Source: an uncultured Prochlorococcus sp.
GTDB lineage: Bacteria > Cyanobacteriota > Cyanobacteriia > PCC-6307 > Cyanobiaceae
Direction: 5' to 3'
Assembly: GCA_902538225.1 (NCBI GenBank)
Contig: CACBEF010000001.1
Coordinates: 62,001-126,000, forward strand
DNA: 64,000 nt
Part shown: positions 10,042 to 19,055 of the stretch, piece after piece
How the letters are laid out: every line of letters starts with the position of its first letter
Numbering within the stretch: position 1 is the first letter of the stretch
Translations under genes and position numbers: made by a program
Notes under the pieces: generated by a model
Told to the model about the DNA's origin: nothing
Databases searched by the model: none
The model's input: the letters and a program-made list of their open reading frames with translations, nothing else

Positions 10042-12213
10042 ATGGCTTTTAATCATCTGGTACTAATTGGAGGAGGACACTCAAATGTTTCTTTATTGAA
10101 GAAATGGTTAATGTTTCCCAAATTAATGCCAGAAATTCCTGTTTCAATTATATCTAGAGATTCTCATTTGGTTTATTCGGCTATATTCCCATCGGTGATT
10201 TCAAAATCAATCACTTTAGAAGAGAGTTTAATTGATATAAAATCTTTAGCAAAAAATGCAAAAGTATCTTTTATAGAAGAAGAAGTAAAGGATATTGATT
10301 TCAATTTAAAGAAAATTGTTTTAAGTAATAGACCTTCAGTTAATTATTCGAAGTTGGTGCTTAATTATGGAAGTCAAACAATAATTCCAAAAGAATTTGA
10401 ATCATTAGTTAAAAATCGAAATGCTTTTTCAATTAAACCTTTTTTAAGGGCTTATGACTCAATACTAAAAGAGGACATTTTTGATTCATTTAATGAACTT
10501 CCATTTGTAATTGTTGGGAGTGGCCTTGCTGCAATTGAAGTATCTTATGCTTTGAGAAAAAGATGGCGAGATAGACCTTTAAAACTATTATGTGATTCAA
10601 GAAAAATTAATAATACAATTCTAAAAAGTTTACGGAATTCCAACATTGATTTAGTTGAAAAACTTAATTTTGATTATGGCAAGATTCTTTTATGTACTGG
10701 AAATACATCTCCGTTATGGGCACAAAAAAAATTATTAGATTCGGATTTTTATGGCAGAATAATTACAAATCAGAATTTACAGATAAAAAGTTTTTCTGGA
10801 ATCTTTGCTGTCGGTGATTGCGCAGTTGTAGGTTCAGCAAAAAGACCAGCATCGGGAGTTTTTGCAGTAAAAGTTGTAAATACATTAGTACAAAATCTAA
10901 AAAAAGATATAGAAGGGAGATCATTAAAAAAGTGGTTTCCTCAAAAAATCGGATTGCAAATAGTAAATATATTTTCAAGCCATCATCCAAAGGCTTTTGC
11001 TATTTATCGCAATTTTGTTTTCGGCCCTTCTTTTATTTTTTGGATTTTAAAGCATAAAATTGATCTCAACTTTATTAAAAAGTTCAGATCAAAAAGGCTT
11101 ATTATGAAGAGTAGTGAAAAAAATATTTCATTGAATGATTGCAGAGGATGTGCAGCTAAAATTCCTCAGTTTGTTTTGAATAAATCATTAATAAATTCTA
11201 ATTTAAATTCTTTTGCCTCATCACCTGAAGATTCAGTTGAGATATATCAAAATGGTCAAGATATTATCTTGCAAAGTGTAGATGGATTTCCTGCTTTGGT
11301 AAGTGATCCTTGGCTTAATGCAAAAATTACTACTTTGCATGCTTGTTCAGATTTGTGGGCATGCGGAGCAAAACTTTCATCCGCGCAGGCTTTAATTTCA
11401 TTACCAAAAGTTGAAAGGGAATTTCAGAGTTACCTCTTTTCTCAATCACTTCAAGGTATTAAATCAACAGTTGAGTATCATGGAGGTGAATTACTTGGAG
11501 GCCATACTTTCGAGGCAAGAAGTTTAGTAAATAAACCTTATTCATTAGGAATAGATATTTCTTTAACAGTTCAAGGTATTTTAAAAAATGGAGCAAAACC
11601 ATGGCTTAAATCTGGAATGAATATTGGAGATATTCTCATGATGTCTAGACCTCTGGGGGTTGGGATTTACTTTGCCGGTCAAATGCAAAATATTAATATG
11701 CTAGGTAGTTCTTCTGAAGTAATTAATAATTTAGTAAAGAGTCAGCAATATTTGATTGATGAAATTTATCTTTTTCAAAATCAATTTAAAGAATCATTAG
11801 TCAATGCTGCGACTGACATTACTGGATATGGATTTATTGGACATCTTAAAGAAATGGTTGAATCATCTAATTTATATAGGCAAAGCAATAATCTGGAGCC
11901 ATTAAAAGTTTTATTAGATTTATTTGCATTTGAAGCTTATCCTGGAGTATTTGATTTAATAAGAAAAGATGTTAAAAGTACTTTCTTTGAATCTAATAAA
12001 GAAATTTTTGACAAAATTTATAAAGTAAATAAGCAAAAAAGAATAATTAATTTTTTAAATGAAAATTCATTAGATCAAGAGACTTTTAACGAGAGAATAT
12101 CATTACTATTAGATCCTCAAACATGTGGCCCCTTGTTGATTAGTTGCAATCGTAAATATGAAAATGTTCTAAAGGATAAATGGTACAAGGTTGGAGAGGT
12201 TGTAAAAATGTAA
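10042..12213 (+). CDS. selD: Fusion of NAD(P)/FAD oxidoreductase with selenide,water dikinase
   Basis: Residues 1-350 are a pyridine nucleotide-disulfide oxidoreductase (NDH-2-like) domain: LIGGGHSNVSLLK at the FAD site, IVGSGLAAIEVSYALR at the NAD(P) site and FAVGDCAVVG. Residues 360-723 are SelD, which makes selenophosphate from selenide and ATP: CRGCAAKIP carries the expected catalytic Cys370 and Lys373, followed by DGFPALVSDPW, GGHTFEARS, DITGYGFIGHLKEM and LDPQTCGPLL. The SelD active site is cysteine, not selenocysteine. The reductase half may supply or sense reduced selenium; that is inference. No other selenium genes are nearby. It converges with cca with no intergenic base. Confidence 0.9.
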   Translation: MAFNHLVLIGGGHSNVSLLKKWLMFPKLMPEIPVSIISRDSHLVYSAIFPSVISKSITLEESLIDIKSLAKNAKVSFIEEEVKDIDFNLKKIVLSNRPSVNYSKLVLNYGSQTIIPKEFESLVKNRNAFSIKPFLRAYDSILKEDIFDSFNELPFVIVGSGLAAIEVSYALRKRWRDRPLKLLCDSRKINNTILKSLRNSNIDLVEKLNFDYGKILLCTGNTSPLWAQKKLLDSDFYGRIITNQNLQIKSFSGIFAVGDCAVVGSAKRPASGVFAVKVVNTLVQNLKKDIEGRSLKKWFPQKIGLQIVNIFSSHHPKAFAIYRNFVFGPSFIFWILKHKIDLNFIKKFRSKRLIMKSSEKNISLNDCRGCAAKIPQFVLNKSLINSNLNSFASSPEDSVEIYQNGQDIILQSVDGFPALVSDPWLNAKITTLHACSDLWACGAKLSSAQALISLPKVEREFQSYLFSQSLQGIKSTVEYHGGELLGGHTFEARSLVNKPYSLGIDISLTVQGILKNGAKPWLKSGMNIGDILMMSRPLGVGIYFAGQMQNINMLGSSSEVINNLVKSQQYLIDEIYLFQNQFKESLVNAATDITGYGFIGHLKEMVESSNLYRQSNNLEPLKVLLDLFAFEAYPGVFDLIRKDVKSTFFESNKEIFDKIYKVNKQKRIINFLNENSLDQETFNERISLLLDPQTCGPLLISCNRKYENVLKDKWYKVGEVVKM

Positions 12214-13461
12214 TTAATTTCTATTTAATTTGTCAATTTCCAAATATCTTAATCTTTTGATTTCTTTTCCCATCTCCTTCCCTGAGTCCCATCCTTCTTT
12301 TTTTAATATCTCTCCATCTTTTTTTGATTTTATGAATTTGTAAATAAATAACCACTTAAACAATTTACGCCAGTATGGTCCTCCATCACAAATTAATAAT
12401 TTAACTGTCTCATCATTAAGGTTTCTGTCCTCAATAAATTCTGTCCAACTTGATGGAGAAAAAAGATTGAGATTTTTTTGGTTTGTATTTAATATCTTTT
12501 TGATATTTATATAATCTTCTAATATTTTTATCTCACTATTATTTACCAAAAATCTTTGACATGCTTTTTCTAAATCTTCTGAATCTTTTAATAAGTAAAG
12601 CATATAATTTCCTTTTAACTTCTTAATCCAATTTAGTCCTCTTAAAAATCTTTTATCGATTTTAATATTTTCATTTAAGATTGAGATAATTTCCCATTTA
12701 TGAATTATGGAAATTACATTTGTCAAATTATCGTGTTTGCATATTTCAGCTAGTTCCATCCTTATTCGTATGCCTAGTGCAGGAGGGTAAATCATTTTCT
12801 GACGAGTTTCTGAAATTTTCCATGGCCATTTTCTAACTGTTTCTTGAGATTGTTTAAGGGAATTATTTGAAATATTGAAATCTAATCTTGAAGCATATTT
12901 TGCACATCTAATTAATCTACTTGGATCATCTGAAATACTATTACTGTGAAGAAAGTTTAATTTTTTACTTTTTATATCAGAAATTCCTCCATAAAGGTCA
13001 TAGATTTTCCTTGTTGAGACCTCGAAGGCTATTGAATTTATAGTGAAATCTCTCCTTTTGAGATCCTCCTCAATAGTACTTTTAGTTACTAAGGGATTTA
13101 ACCCTGGAGCAGAATAAATTTCTTTTCTTGCAGAAGCAATATCAATTTTATAGTTATTAATATTTATTTCTACAGTGTTGTATAAATTAAATTCCTTGAT
13201 TAAACATAAATCTACATTTACGATATTTTTTTTTATAAATTTTGCTAGAGAAATAGAGGAACCTTCAATAACAAGATCTATATCTACAGGTTCAGAAAAA
13301 GATTTTTTGTGGAACTTTCTAATTAATAAATCCCTAAGATAACCGCCAACAAAAGCTACCTTAGTATTATTATTGGATTCTATGTATTTAGTAATTAGGT
13401 TATATAGATTAAATGGAATTTTGATTAATTCCTCTTGGATGTAATCAGTGATGTCATTCAT
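12214..13461 (-). CDS. cca: tRNA nucleotidyltransferase / poly(A) polymerase family protein
   Basis: This belongs to the class II nucleotidyltransferases that add or repair the 3' CCA of tRNAs. FVGGYLRDLL is followed by the catalytic DIDLV, then the flexible-loop and template motifs KRRDFTINSIAF, DPSRLIRCAKYASRL. At 415 aa it has the head, neck and body but no HD domain. Neither tRNA gene outside the rRNA operon in this window encodes CCA, so this activity is needed. The start lies 5 bases from the upstream helicase stop on the same strand. Confidence 0.85.
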   Translation of the reverse strand: MNDITDYIQEELIKIPFNLYNLITKYIESNNNTKVAFVGGYLRDLLIRKFHKKSFSEPVDIDLVIEGSSISLAKFIKKNIVNVDLCLIKEFNLYNTVEININNYKIDIASARKEIYSAPGLNPLVTKSTIEEDLKRRDFTINSIAFEVSTRKIYDLYGGISDIKSKKLNFLHSNSISDDPSRLIRCAKYASRLDFNISNNSLKQSQETVRKWPWKISETRQKMIYPPALGIRIRMELAEICKHDNLTNVISIIHKWEIISILNENIKIDKRFLRGLNWIKKLKGNYMLYLLKDSEDLEKACQRFLVNNSEIKILEDYINIKKILNTNQKNLNLFSPSSWTEFIEDRNLNDETVKLLICDGGPYWRKLFKWLFIYKFIKSKKDGEILKKEGWDSGKEMGKEIKRLRYLEIDKLNRN

Positions 13462-13466
13462 GACTT

Positions 13467-15875
13467 TTAACTTACATAACGAATTGGAGCTAATCTAGGA
13501 TCTAGAATTTTACTTCCTTTATCACCAAATTTTACTGCTAAGGATATTTTTTCACCGCTCCCAAAAATATGTATAATTTCACCTTTCCCAAATTTAGAGT
13601 GAATTAGTTTATCTCCAACTATCCAGCTTTTCCCTTTACTGGGTCCTGAATATAATTTTCTTACTGCATTTATTGGTTTGTTAATAAATTCATTTGGATT
13701 ATTTCGATCAACTCTAGTTAAACGATCAAGATGCCAATCTCTTCTAATGGAAGCACCACCAGTTTGGGGTAATTCACCATCCATTAAATCTTCAGGTATT
13801 TCCGAAAGAAATATTGAAGGAATTGTTGCTTCACGCATTCCACCCCATAATCTTCTTTCCCTGGCATGACTTAAGAAAACTCTTTCTTTAGCTCTAGTAA
13901 TACCTACATAACATAATCTTCTTTCCTCTTCTAGAAGTGAGGGAGTATCTATTGATCTATGACTCGGGAAGAGACCTTGTTCTAGTCCAGTGATAAAAAC
14001 ATTTTGAAATTCTAAACCCTTACTATTATGTAAAGTCATAAGAGTTACGGAGTTGGGATTATTTTTCTTCGTATCATTATCAGTTGTTAAGGCTGCTGTA
14101 GAAAGAAATCCTTCTAAATCACCACTTTCTGTTTCTTCTTCATATTGAGTAGCTGCATTAATTAGTTCTTGTAAGTTATTTCTTCTATCTTCAGATTCTT
14201 CAGTACCACTAGCTAGCAGGTCACTTAAATAGCCACTTTTTTCTAAAATTAGTTGTAGTAGTTGAGCAGGGCCTGAATTTTCAAGATAACAAAGTAGATC
14301 ATTCATAACTTCAGTAAATTTATTAATTCCTTTTGATGATCTGCCTATTGTTTCTTCAAGACTTTGCTTATCATTAAGCACCTCCCACAATGGAAGATTT
14401 AACCTATTGGATATTTCATTTAGTTTTTGAATAGTAGTCTTACCAATCCCTCTTCTGGGAACATTTATGATCCGTAAAAGACTTACATTATCTGAAGAAT
14501 TAACCAGAACTTTCAAATATGCTATTGCATCTTTAATTTCCCTTCTATCATAAAAACGCAATCCTCCGAAAATTGTATAAGGAATGCGCCACCTTACTAG
14601 AGATTCCTCCAATACTCTTGACTGGGCTCTTGTTCTATATAAAATTGCAAAATTTTTCCAAATTGGGTTTTGATTATAGTTATTGAGTGATTTAATTTTA
14701 TTAGTGATTGCTTCTGCCTCGGAAATTTCATCGTCACAGCTGAGTAACTTTAAAAGTTCCCCTTTTTCTTTAGTAGCCCTTAAAACTTTGTCAATTCTTT
14801 CAGAGTTGTTTTCAATTAGCGAATTTGCAGCATCAAGAATATTAGAAGATGACCTATAATTTTCTTCTAATTTAATTAAAGATGATTTTGTATCATCATT
14901 AAATGAAGTTTTAAAATCTTCTTGAAAACCAATGAGTATTCTAAAGTCAGCTGCTCTGAAACTATAAATGCTTTGATCAGCATCCCCTACGACAAAAATT
15001 GACCTATCTTCCCAATTAAAGAATTTTTTTGGTTCAGTATTTCCAGCAGTAATTAATTTAATAAGTTCATATTGTGTTCTATTTGTATCTTGATATTCGT
15101 CAACTAGAACATGTTGAAATCTTTTGTGCCAGTAATTTCTTACTACATCATTTTGCCTTAATAAGAAAACAGGCAAAAGTAGAAGATCATCAAAATCTAA
15201 AGAATTATTTTTTGAAAGCGAAATCCTATATCTCTTGTAGGCTTCTGCAACTGTTTTATCAAAATTATTATCTGCTTTTTCTAAGAGATCATTCGAAGTT
15301 AGGCATTGATTTTTAGCATTACTTATTAATCTTTTAATCTTTTTTGGATCATATCTTTTGGGATCAAGATTCATATCTTGACTGATAATTTCTTTGACTA
15401 ATGTTTGAGAATCTGTTTCATCGTAAATTGAAAATTGCCTTGTCCATTTTAATCCTTCTGGGTCATTATATTTTTCAATATCGTATCTTAGAAGTCTCGA
15501 AAATAAAGAATGGAAAGTACCGATCCAAAGGTTCTTAAGCCTCTCTTGGTGAATGTTTGTTCTTAATTGGTTTTGATCAATTTCTTTGAGAGTTGTCCAA
15601 GGCTGACCAAATTGATTAAAAGCTAATTCTTGGGCTAGAAGAACCTCCAATCTTGCTTTCATTTCTTTAGCAGCTTTGTTAGTAAAAGTTACTGCGAGAA
15701 TGTTATGGGGATCTATGGAGTTATTTTCAATAAGATTTGCAATTCTGTGTGTAAGTGCTTTAGTTTTTCCGCTACCTGCACCTGCTACAACTAATAGAGG
15801 TCCATAAACATGTTTTACTGCTTGAAGTTGCTCATTGTTTAAGGATTTAAAAAGGAAATTGTTGGTTTGAGACAC
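13467..15875 (-). CDS. uvrD: UvrD/PcrA-family DNA helicase
   Basis: This superfamily 1A 3'-5' helicase acts in nucleotide-excision and mismatch repair. Motifs in order: Walker A GAGSGKTKAL (about 31-40), AVTFTNKAAKEM, DEYQDTN, GDADQSIYSFR, LEENYRSS, TLHNSKGLEF, and VGITRAKERVFLSHA. The C-terminal 100 residues are the Tudor-like tail of UvrD/PcrA (KFGKGEIIHIFG). Length 802 aa fits UvrD/PcrA rather than Rep. The gene is followed by cca on the same strand. Confidence 0.93.
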   Translation of the reverse strand: MSQTNNFLFKSLNNEQLQAVKHVYGPLLVVAGAGSGKTKALTHRIANLIENNSIDPHNILAVTFTNKAAKEMKARLEVLLAQELAFNQFGQPWTTLKEIDQNQLRTNIHQERLKNLWIGTFHSLFSRLLRYDIEKYNDPEGLKWTRQFSIYDETDSQTLVKEIISQDMNLDPKRYDPKKIKRLISNAKNQCLTSNDLLEKADNNFDKTVAEAYKRYRISLSKNNSLDFDDLLLLPVFLLRQNDVVRNYWHKRFQHVLVDEYQDTNRTQYELIKLITAGNTEPKKFFNWEDRSIFVVGDADQSIYSFRAADFRILIGFQEDFKTSFNDDTKSSLIKLEENYRSSSNILDAANSLIENNSERIDKVLRATKEKGELLKLLSCDDEISEAEAITNKIKSLNNYNQNPIWKNFAILYRTRAQSRVLEESLVRWRIPYTIFGGLRFYDRREIKDAIAYLKVLVNSSDNVSLLRIINVPRRGIGKTTIQKLNEISNRLNLPLWEVLNDKQSLEETIGRSSKGINKFTEVMNDLLCYLENSGPAQLLQLILEKSGYLSDLLASGTEESEDRRNNLQELINAATQYEEETESGDLEGFLSTAALTTDNDTKKNNPNSVTLMTLHNSKGLEFQNVFITGLEQGLFPSHRSIDTPSLLEEERRLCYVGITRAKERVFLSHARERRLWGGMREATIPSIFLSEIPEDLMDGELPQTGGASIRRDWHLDRLTRVDRNNPNEFINKPINAVRKLYSGPSKGKSWIVGDKLIHSKFGKGEIIHIFGSGEKISLAVKFGDKGSKILDPRLAPIRYVS

Positions 15876-15897
15876 TTTTGGAAGGGTTTTTCAAAAA

Positions 15898-16128
15898 TCA
15901 GACTTTACTATGAGGATCAGATTCCGTTTCAAGATCTTTTAATGCTTTTTTTAAATTTATAAGTTCATTATTATTATTAATTATTTCTTCAAATTTAATT
16001 TGAGGCATCCTTAATTTCATACTTCGGTCAAGAATTTCTTTTTCCAATCTCTTTTTATATGAGGAAATAAGTTTCTTTGATAATTTTAAATCTTGTTGAT
16101 CCAAAACTTTATTAAAAATGTATTTCAA
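15898..16128 (-). CDS. Small charged helical protein, unknown
   Basis: I do not recognise this 76-residue protein. It is very rich in Lys, Glu, Leu and Asn, predicted mostly helical, with no signal peptide or membrane segment. It lies 22 bases upstream of uvrD on the same strand, so it may be the first gene of a uvrD operon, and its upstream side faces the divergent cpeB gene. Confidence 0.6.
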   Translation of the reverse strand: MKYIFNKVLDQQDLKLSKKLISSYKKRLEKEILDRSMKLRMPQIKFEEIINNNNELINLKKALKDLETESDPHSKV

Positions 16129-16283
16129 TACTAGCGGAAAAAAATTTTTTATTTGAATTATTTCAACTATCTCTTTGGAATGAAGTTATTAATTAAGAAG
16201 CGTTGCGATAATTTTGAAATTTTTTTGTATTTACTAACTTTGTACTATTCTAAGATTCGAACCTTAATTTTTTAAATTTAATA

Positions 16284-16796
16284 ATGTCAGTTTTAAAGAA
16301 TAACCCAATATTTTCCGCTGATAAGAAATTAAATGATTTAAGCAATATAAAAGAATTTATTAATAGTGCAAACTCAAGATTAGATGCAATAAGCTCAATT
16401 ACCAAAAATTCACATGCAATTGCAGCAGACGCTGTAACATCAATGATTTGTGAAAATCAAGATTCAGTTAATTCAAAAATATCTTTAAATACAACTAACA
16501 AGATGTCTGTTTGTTTAAGAGATGGAGAAATAATACTAAGGATTGTTGCTTATCTTTTGATTTCTAATGACGAATCAGTTTTAGAAAAAAGTTGTTTGAA
16601 AGATCTTAAAAATACTTATCTTGCTCTTGGGGTACCTTTAAGAAACGCAAGAAGGGTTTTTGAATTAATGCGAGATGCAACTATCTCTGATTTGAATTCA
16701 ACAGTTAATAATATGCGTGGAAACAAAGGCTTTCTTCCTAAATTAATAACTGAAACAGAGTTTCAATTTGAAAGGATAATTAATCTTTTAAACTAG
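16284..16796 (+). CDS. cpeB: Degenerate phycoerythrin beta subunit
   Basis: This is a phycobiliprotein beta chain (170 aa, usual about 184). Residues 74-90 ([17 protein letters not shown]) carry Cys77, equivalent to the central bilin-binding Cys82. Of the cysteine pair normally holding the doubly linked bilin, only Cys56 (VTSMICEN) remains; the C-terminal bilin cysteine is missing. One chromophore is therefore expected. No alpha subunit (cpeA) or linker is adjacent, matching the reduced single-subunit phycoerythrin known in high-light Prochlorococcus. It converges on cpeS with a 17-base overlap of the 3' ends. Confidence 0.92.
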   Translation: MSVLKNNPIFSADKKLNDLSNIKEFINSANSRLDAISSITKNSHAIAADAVTSMICENQDSVNSKISLNTTNKMSVCLRDGEIILRIVAYLLISNDESVLEKSCLKDLKNTYLALGVPLRNARRVFELMRDATISDLNSTVNNMRGNKGFLPKLITETEFQFERIINLLN

Positions 16797-17331
16797 CTAA
16801 ATTCCTTATCTCTGAAGTATGGGACGTCTGTATTACTGCGTTATTTTCCAGATTTCTAATAGTAGAAAATCTGGATCTTATATGAGTGGATAAAAAGGAA
16901 ATTCTTTCTTCGGAAACTGTTGATTGATAAATAGTTTTAATGTGTAAATTATTTTGTTCATCAAGAAAATAATTGGATGATGAAATAAAGGACTCTGTAT
17001 AACCTTTATTTCTTAAAACTATTCCTGAATTATCATTCTTGGGTAAAAATATCAAAATAGTTTCATCTCCCTTACTAATATCATTTTCTTCCCAATCACT
17101 AATAGCTTGCCATTTTATAGAAATAGCTATGCTTTCTAGGTTTAAACTTAACTTGTAATTTTTAAAAATTTCAATAACTTTTTTATTTTTTGAGTTGATA
17201 TGTTTTATATATATTTTACTAGTGGAGTTTTCAAATTCCTGAAAAGCTAAAGTATGAGTACTTCTTATGGATTTCCACTCTCCTATACTTTCATCAATGA
17301 ATTGATTAATTGTTGTTAGATTCTTCGTCAA
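16780..17331 (-). CDS. cpeS: S-type phycobilin lyase
   Basis: This is a CpeS/CpcS-family lyase, a lipocalin-like barrel that attaches a bilin to the central Cys82-type site of phycobiliproteins. The family opening is visible as [15 protein letters not shown], with the Trp and Arg expected near the bilin pocket; [15 protein letters not shown] lies near the C-terminus. Length (183 aa) fits. Its target is presumably the convergent cpeB product, whose only intact site is the one S-type lyases serve. Confidence 0.88.
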   Translation of the reverse strand: MTKNLTTINQFIDESIGEWKSIRSTHTLAFQEFENSTSKIYIKHINSKNKKVIEIFKNYKLSLNLESIAISIKWQAISDWEENDISKGDETILIFLPKNDNSGIVLRNKGYTESFISSSNYFLDEQNNLHIKTIYQSTVSEERISFLSTHIRSRFSTIRNLENNAVIQTSHTSEIRNLASLKD

Positions 17332-17485
17332 GTTTATCTTCTACGGAATGATTTTCTGCTTTTTGAATCATTCTTACCATTGAATCCACCATTAATCTCT
17401 TTGCAGAAGTTACTTTTAATCCAGAAGGAGTGGTTGATATTTGTTCTCCAGGTCGATCATGTGAAGTTGGTCTAAATGGAATCAT
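17306..17485 (-). CDS. Small conserved-looking protein overlapping the cpeS start
   Basis: This is a 59-codon frame starting ATG at 17485 ([18 protein letters not shown]) and ending 25 bases inside cpeS in another frame. It is rich in Arg, Ser and Asp with no membrane segment. The tight overlap with cpeS suggests translational coupling and a role with phycoerythrin, but I do not recognise the family. Confidence 0.6.
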   Translation of the reverse strand: MIPFRPTSHDRPGEQISTTPSGLKVTSAKRLMVDSMVRMIQKAENHSVEDKLDEESNNN

Positions 17486-17603
17486 CTAAGAACTTTAAAA
17501 AATTAATCGATTCCTATTCTTGCATGAATTATTATTCATATAGTTTTTGTTTGCAAAAATGTCATATCTCTATTTTTTGATTTCAGAATTTTTAACTGGT
17601 TTG

Positions 17604-18239
17604 TTATTTAGGTATTTTATTTTTTGCTAATCCTGAAATAGTAGCTAATGCAAACATTCCCAAAAGAGCTACACCTAGAAATAATCCTGCTCCCTGACTA
17701 ACACCAGCACCTACAGCTACTAATATAGAATCACTTATTAGAAGACTTATTAATAATGCTGGAGTAAATATTTTCCAGCGAGTTCCTCCAATACCAATTG
17801 CGTAGCTTAGAAAATCAAAAAGGCCAGTCATAAGTAGTCCTGTCATGAGAAAGAAATTTTCTTCGAGTTGGTTTTGATTAAAGCTTTCAATTTTTTTCAT
17901 TGCTTTGGGGCCTACCAAATTCCTTACAGGGACTCGCCCATAATTTCTTGCGATAAAGAAAGCAGCTTGGCAAAAAACGATATCAGAGAAGATTATTGTC
18001 ATGTAACCTTTTTGAAATCCTAATAATGAACCTGCTAGCAGAGAATAAGCTGAACTTGGAAGAGCTGGTAAAATAATACTTACTCCTCTGAGTATGAAAA
18101 TTCCAAAAGGAGCCCAAATTCCCATACTTTCTATTTTGTTCCTAAGGGGTTCAATCCCATAATTTTGGATTAAATAAATCAATACAACAAATATTGTGAT
18201 AAAAAAAACTACTGAAAGAAATTTCTGTATTTTATTCAT
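17604..18239 (-). CDS. DedA/TVP38 (VTT domain) membrane protein
   Basis: This 211-aa integral membrane protein has about six hydrophobic segments and the VTT/SNARE-associated signature: PALPSSAYSLLAGSLLGF and a re-entrant segment followed by ARNYGRVPVRNLVG. Proteins of this family act in lipid flipping and membrane homeostasis. The exact substrate cannot be told from sequence. Confidence 0.8.
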   Translation of the reverse strand: MNKIQKFLSVVFFITIFVVLIYLIQNYGIEPLRNKIESMGIWAPFGIFILRGVSIILPALPSSAYSLLAGSLLGFQKGYMTIIFSDIVFCQAAFFIARNYGRVPVRNLVGPKAMKKIESFNQNQLEENFFLMTGLLMTGLFDFLSYAIGIGGTRWKIFTPALLISLLISDSILVAVGAGVSQGAGLFLGVALLGMFALATISGLAKNKIPK

Positions 18240-18384
18240 TATTTTTTAGTAAATTTATTTGAAGTAAATTCTTAATTTAATATTTGATTGTATCTATAAT
18301 AGAAATACTAATCAATAAAAATTTTTACAAATTTTTAATCTTATATTTACTCCCTATAAAGATTTTTGTATTTCAGAAGTATTA

Positions 18385-18804
18385 ATGATTAATTCTAAGA
18401 ATAAAGTTAATTCAATATTCATTAGAAATAGCTTTGTTTTAGTACTTTTGATAATAGTTTCCTTGAGTATCTCAATAAAACAATCAAATGCCTTGCCTCA
18501 TGAATGGGTTGGAGTTCCTAAAAGTGAATATGGAGAACAATTATGGGATAGACAAAGTATTAAAAGAAATGAGGATGGTTCTGTGAGAGTATTGAGTAAA
18601 TTTATTCCCAAAACAAAAAGTGAAATTACTAAGGATATACTCTACACAATGGATATAAATTGTTTTGAAAAATCATTTAGAGATGTTGATGTCTCCATAA
18701 ATGAAATAAATAGTAATTTCAATGATTTAGCTGATTGGCAAGATCCAAATGGAGATAAACTGATTTTAGGTGTTATTGGTCAAGTCTGCAGAGTAGAAAA
18801 CTAA
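18385..18804 (+). CDS. Secreted protein of unknown function
   Basis: This is 139 aa. An N-terminal hydrophobic stretch (about 14-36, FVLVLLIIVSLSISI) ends at SNALPHEW, resembling a cleavable signal peptide with cleavage after Ala. The mature part is soluble, with two cysteines (MDINCFEKSF and GQVCRVEN) that could form a disulfide in the lumen or periplasm. Not recognised. It converges on tRNA-Phe. Confidence 0.7.
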   Translation: MINSKNKVNSIFIRNSFVLVLLIIVSLSISIKQSNALPHEWVGVPKSEYGEQLWDRQSIKRNEDGSVRVLSKFIPKTKSEITKDILYTMDINCFEKSFRDVDVSINEINSNFNDLADWQDPNGDKLILGVIGQVCRVEN

Positions 18805-18863
18805 AAATTCCGAATTTTAAAAATAAAATAAAAAATAAATTTCCTACATGCCTAAAAAATATA

Positions 18864-18886
18864 AAACCCCGTCATAGACAGGGTTT
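18864..18886 (-). terminator. Terminator of tRNA-Phe
   Basis: A stem AAACCC/GGGTTT with a loop of about 11 bases lies 5 bases past the 3' end of tRNA-Phe. Read on the minus strand it is followed by a T-rich tail (TTTTATATTTTTT). It could also stop transcripts of the convergent secreted-protein gene. Confidence 0.65.
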
Positions 18887-18891
18887 AAAGG

Positions 18892-18964
18892 TGCCAGGAC
18901 CCAGATTTGAACTGGGGACACGGCGATTTTCAGTCGCCTGCTCTACCAACTGAGCTATCCCGGC
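18892..18964 (-). tRNA. trnF: tRNA-Phe (GAA)
   Basis: A 73-base cloverleaf: acceptor GCCGGGA/TCCTGGC with one G-U pair, D arm TAGCTCAGTTGGTAGAGCA, anticodon loop CTGAAAA (anticodon GAA) on a GGCGA/TCGCC stem, T arm CCCAG-TTCAAAT-CTGGG, discriminator A. The 3' CCA is not encoded. Confidence 0.97.
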
Positions 18965-19055
18965 TCCAACCTATATACTTTAAATTACGATGTGTAGTTT
19001 GTGAAACCCTTTTCATTAAAAATTTTATATCTTCATCAAATATCCCAAAAAACTA

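Noticed and set aside
16246..16266. AGATTCGAACCTT near 16252 as a tRNA T-arm
   Set aside because: No D arm, anticodon arm or acceptor stem can be formed around it.
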